A DNA stretch of 7,876 nt, from the NCBI GenBank assembly GCA_017885385.1, contig JAFNGF010000194.1, positions 4,657 through 12,532 of the forward strand, given 5' to 3'. This document shows, one piece after another, positions 5,946 to 7,876 of the stretch. Each line of letters starts with the position of its first letter. The first letter of the stretch is position 1. This DNA is from Planctomycetota bacterium. GTDB taxonomy: Bacteria; Planctomycetota; Phycisphaerae; Sedimentisphaerales; Anaerobacaceae. Both the position numbers and the translations under genes were made by a program. The notes under the pieces were generated by a model. The model ran no database searches and was not told where the DNA came from. It saw only the letters and a list, made by a program, of their open reading frames with translations.

Positions 5946-5988
5946 AGGGCGATTGTTCTATGGGGCGGCCAAAACTGTCAATCGCCCT
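5946..5988. repeat. 10-bp inverted repeat at the end of the Tat remnant
   Basis: AGGGCGATTG (5946-5955) pairs with CAATCGCCCT (5979-5988) across a 23-nt loop. The right arm overlaps the last codons and stop of the truncated Tat ORF. In the minus direction it could form a stem-loop at the 3' end of that transcript, but no T-run follows, so terminator function is uncertain. Confidence 0.6.
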
Positions 5989-6148
5989 TCACAGAAACCG
6001 AACCACCCCGGTCGGGCTTGTTCATCTCGGCTAATAAAGGCGTCTGCTCCAGACTCAAGGCCGCCACAGTGCAGGCCGAGGCGACAAAGGCGTTGCGACA
6101 AAACTCTCGGCGATTCACTTGCTTTGACAATTCTTTCCGCTGCATCAT
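5978..6148 (-). pseudogene. Truncated Tat-signal paralogue (56-codon remnant)
   Basis: The ATG at 6148 lies 9 nt after the stop of the Tat protein gene and opens a 56-codon frame. It contains the twin-arginine motif NRREFCRN (residues 12-19), a hydrophobic core AFVASACTVAALSL (20-33) and a likely cleavage region LLAEM. It matches the neighbouring gene's leader in layout: LSLEQTPLLA here against LSLEEQTLPAA there, then SVSVKG here against DSIKG there. The neighbour continues into the TIM barrel right after that point, but this frame stops at KGD. No frame of the following 150 bp restores the barrel. It is best read as a tandem paralogue that lost all but its export signal by deletion. A real tiny Tat-exported peptide is a less likely reading. 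The Shine-Dalgarno is weak; translation would rely on coupling to the gene before it. Confidence 0.7.
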
Positions 6149-6157
6149 AGAGTTTCT

Positions 6158-7150
6158 TTACGCTCTCCAGGGACGCTGCCTGGCAAGTTTCGCCGAAAGA
6201 ATGTCTCTGGCAATAATTACATCTTCTCTAACCTGAAAATCAAACATGCCCACGCAGAGAAAATCAGCGCCGTTTTCAAAAGCGTATCGGAAACCGTCTC
6301 TGGGATGGATTGCACCGGCTGCAAGAACCTTATATGCAATCCAGGGCTTTTTGACCTGCTTCATAAATTCGATAGTTTTTTCCGGCTTAGTGCACCACAT
6401 ATTATCATTTGTGGGCAAGTCAAAAGGTCCACCTACCTCCTCAGGCGTGGCAGACCAGTAGTCCGCACTGTGCAGTGTCTTCATATAGAAATCGGTTTCC
6501 ATGCCCACTTTTTCGCACGCCTTAGGCACTTCAACAGAATGTCCCGCCACGCCGGCGATTAACCCATTTTGCCTGATAAATTCGACAGCCTTGCCCAACA
6601 AATCAACGCGACCGTTCTTGACAAAGCTATCTGCACAACCACCCTGTATGAAAGCGCCCACTGCCCCGTTATCGATAGCTAATTTTATAACGCCTAACAG
6701 GTCATCTTCAAATATGTCGCATTGTGCGATCCACTGAATCTGACCACCTCTTTCTCCGCGGTATTTATTGAAAACTCTAAGGCTATTTTCGCTACCACCT
6801 CTTCCTACGTTGGCAATGGCAGTATTTATCCCACTTTCCTGGCACACCTGCCAGGTCTCGATGATTTTTTCGTCGGTGAAATAGTGCCTCAGCAGTTCGG
6901 AGACATACATCAAATCCCTGCTGTGGGCGTAGCCGTTGATTAGGTTGCCGCCGCAGATTAATCTGCTGATCCTCACCTTGCCGATTTTGCCTACCGGTAA
7001 GCCTTTGATACTGTCTGCGCTGGGCATCGTGTCGGATTTGCCGGCTGCCGCCGGCAAGGTTTGCTCTTCGAGGCTCAGAATCGCACCAACGGCTGCGGAA
7101 CCAGCAAGGGACTTTTTCAGAAACTGCCGACGCGTTATACTTTTCGACAT
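6158..7150 (-). CDS. Tat-exported TIM-barrel-like protein of unknown function
   Basis: This 330-residue protein starts with a clear twin-arginine signal: ITRRQFLKK at 5-13, hydrophobic SLAGSAAVGAILSL at 14-27, and likely cleavage near LPAAAG. Export of the folded protein by the Tat route, often with a bound cofactor, is implied. The rest looks like a TIM barrel. Regular strand ends followed by short loops are visible at RLICGGNLING (63-73), GINTAIANVGRGG (107-119), GAVGAFIQGGCAD (162-174), LIAGVAGHS (197-205), PWIAYKVLAAGAIHP (269-283) and GADFLCVGMFDFQ (294-306). I recall close relatives in planctomycete genomes annotated only as twin-arginine signal proteins, sometimes as aldo/keto-reductase-like. 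No diagnostic catalytic set is evident, so no reaction is proposed. A truncated paralogue follows 9 bp downstream. The ribosome site is weak (AAGGG well before the ATG). Confidence 0.85.
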   Translation of the reverse strand: MSKSITRRQFLKKSLAGSAAVGAILSLEEQTLPAAAGKSDTMPSADSIKGLPVGKIGKVRISRLICGGNLINGYAHSRDLMYVSELLRHYFTDEKIIETWQVCQESGINTAIANVGRGGSENSLRVFNKYRGERGGQIQWIAQCDIFEDDLLGVIKLAIDNGAVGAFIQGGCADSFVKNGRVDLLGKAVEFIRQNGLIAGVAGHSVEVPKACEKVGMETDFYMKTLHSADYWSATPEEVGGPFDLPTNDNMWCTKPEKTIEFMKQVKKPWIAYKVLAAGAIHPRDGFRYAFENGADFLCVGMFDFQVREDVIIARDILSAKLARQRPWRA

Positions 7151-7207
7151 GGTAGCACCCTTTTTACCCTATCTTATTTGATTGGCATCTTTTGCCGTCT
7201 GCTTGAG

Positions 7208-7236
7208 AGGCTATCAAAACCGGCACTGTTTGTCAA
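7208..7236 (-). promoter_or_regulatory. Promoter of the Tat-protein gene
   Basis: On the minus strand a perfect -35, TTGACA (7236-7231), is followed after 17 nt by TAGCCT (7213-7208), a weak -10. The leader would be about 50 nt. Confidence 0.5.
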
Positions 7237-7288
7237 GACGACCTCATGCAGAAAAACACGGGGATTTACCATATTTTGAGGTGGAGGT

Positions 7289-7316
7289 TTGCAATAGTCT
7301 GGCCACCAAGTATAAT
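7289..7316 (+). promoter_or_regulatory. Promoter of the BamD-like gene
   Basis: A perfect -10 TATAAT (7311-7316) lies 16 nt after TTGCAA (7289-7294), or 17 nt after TTTGCA one base earlier. Predicted transcription starts near 7323, just before the ATG at 7350. It is divergent from the Tat-gene promoter, with the two -35 regions about 50 bp apart. Confidence 0.65.
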
Positions 7317-7349
7317 TCTCTTTTGGCAGACAGGGGTAGATTTTTTAGA

Positions 7350-7876
7350 ATGGTCACTGTGAAACCGATTATGGCAAGGTATAGAGTACTGCTTGTAATA
7401 CTGGCAGCGGCAATGTTATGGCAGCGACCGGCAGTGATTTGCGCCGACACCTGGCAGTTGCAGCAAGGCCGGGATTGGAAGTCCGTGTCGGGCGACGCCA
7501 AGGATAGATACCTGCTGGTTGTGGCGCGAACAGAGAAACTCGTCGCCGCGGGTCAAACCAAGGCCCTTGCCGAAGAGTGGAGTCAGCTTAAGAAACTGTT
7601 CCCGGAGATCAAAGAGGCCGACCTGGATACCTTCATAGAGGCCGAAATATTCTTTTGTGCCGGAAAATATAGCCATGCCAACAGAAGCTATGAAAAGTTT
7701 CTGGCGAAAGACTATTACGATAGTCCTCTTTACGAGGCGGCGCTGGAACGGCAGTTTAAGATTGCCGGCAGCTTTTTAGCAGGCCAAAAAATTACGGTGC
7801 TCGGCCTATTCAAAATGAAGGGCGACGCCACGGGCATCAGGATTATGGAGAAGATCACCGACCGAGCCGGCGACAG
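7350..7876 (+). CDS. BamD/YfiO-like TPR protein, N-terminal part
   Basis: The frame is open from the ATG at 7350 to the right edge (175 codons), so the gene is partial. A hydrophobic leader (RYRVLLVILAAAMLW, residues 10-24) ends near AVICAD. The single cysteine has isoleucine before it, so a true lipobox is doubtful. From about residue 52 it shows helical-repeat sequence of the BamD/YfiO type: KDRYLLVVARTEKLVAAGQTKALAEEWSQLKKLFPE (51-86), FIEAEIFFCAGKYSHANRSYEKFLAKDYYDSPLYEAALERQF (95-136), then GSFLAGQK. BamD helps fold proteins into the outer membrane; planctomycete versions often diverge and may serve another envelope role. AGGGG at 7332-7336 is 13 nt from this ATG. An in-frame ATG at 7371 has no ribosome site but would put the charged residues directly before the leader, so it remains possible. 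Confidence 0.75.
   Translation, partial: MVTVKPIMARYRVLLVILAAAMLWQRPAVICADTWQLQQGRDWKSVSGDAKDRYLLVVARTEKLVAAGQTKALAEEWSQLKKLFPEIKEADLDTFIEAEIFFCAGKYSHANRSYEKFLAKDYYDSPLYEAALERQFKIAGSFLAGQKITVLGLFKMKGDATGIRIMEKITDRAGD

Noticed and set aside
5953..6236. Plus-strand frames of 65 and 72 codons
   Set aside because: They are antisense to the Tat remnant and the end of the Tat gene, with no ribosome site and atypical composition.
7244..7676. Minus-strand frames of 85 and 86 codons
   Set aside because: They run antisense to the BamD-like gene and across its promoter; the sense frame has TPR-like sequence and a good promoter.

Overview
The window looks like a piece of a Gram-negative bacterial chromosome, most likely an uncultured planctomycete of the Phycisphaerae/Sedimentisphaerales type. 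This is inferred from the mix of genes: a Tat-exported TIM-barrel-like protein, a DUF481 outer-membrane protein, a BamD/YfiO-like protein, a secreted GH28 pectinase, and gaps rich in palindromic dispersed repeats. No rRNA or other phylogenetic marker is present, so the placement is tentative.

Layout. All confident genes but one lie on the minus strand. In transcription order on the left are a GH28 polygalacturonase-like enzyme (3566-2019), a 475-bp repeat-rich gap with short open frames of doubtful reality, a DUF401 membrane transporter (1543-299), and the N-terminus of a GntP-type sugar-acid permease that runs off the left edge (209-1). The middle holds a short MscL channel (4416-4060) and a DUF481 outer-membrane protein (5819-4785). 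On the right are a Tat-signal TIM-barrel-like protein (7150-6158) and, directly downstream, a 56-codon remnant (6148-5978) that encodes little more than a second Tat signal peptide. The only confident plus-strand gene is a BamD/YfiO-like protein that starts near 7350 and runs off the right edge. It is divergent from the Tat gene.

How the genes may work together. GH28 plus two membrane permeases suggests a small pectin-scavenging locus. The enzyme would cut polygalacturonate outside the cytoplasm, and GntP (with DUF401 possibly in a similar role) would import the sugar acids. This is inference from context. MscL, DUF481 and BamD are envelope genes with no evident functional link to that locus.

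The gaps hold much of the structure: two MITE-like elements with 15-16 bp terminal inverted repeats, each enclosing a shared 12-mer (CTCGCAATGACA); a cluster of overlapping palindromes between DUF401 and gntP; a 19-20 bp tandem repeat beside a G/C-tract hairpin; and promoter-like sequences before several genes. No CRISPR array, tRNA or rRNA was seen. I did not find a clearly new multi-gene system. The strongest oddities are the truncated Tat paralogue, the nested inverted-repeat elements, and the DUF401/GntP pair behind a pectinase.
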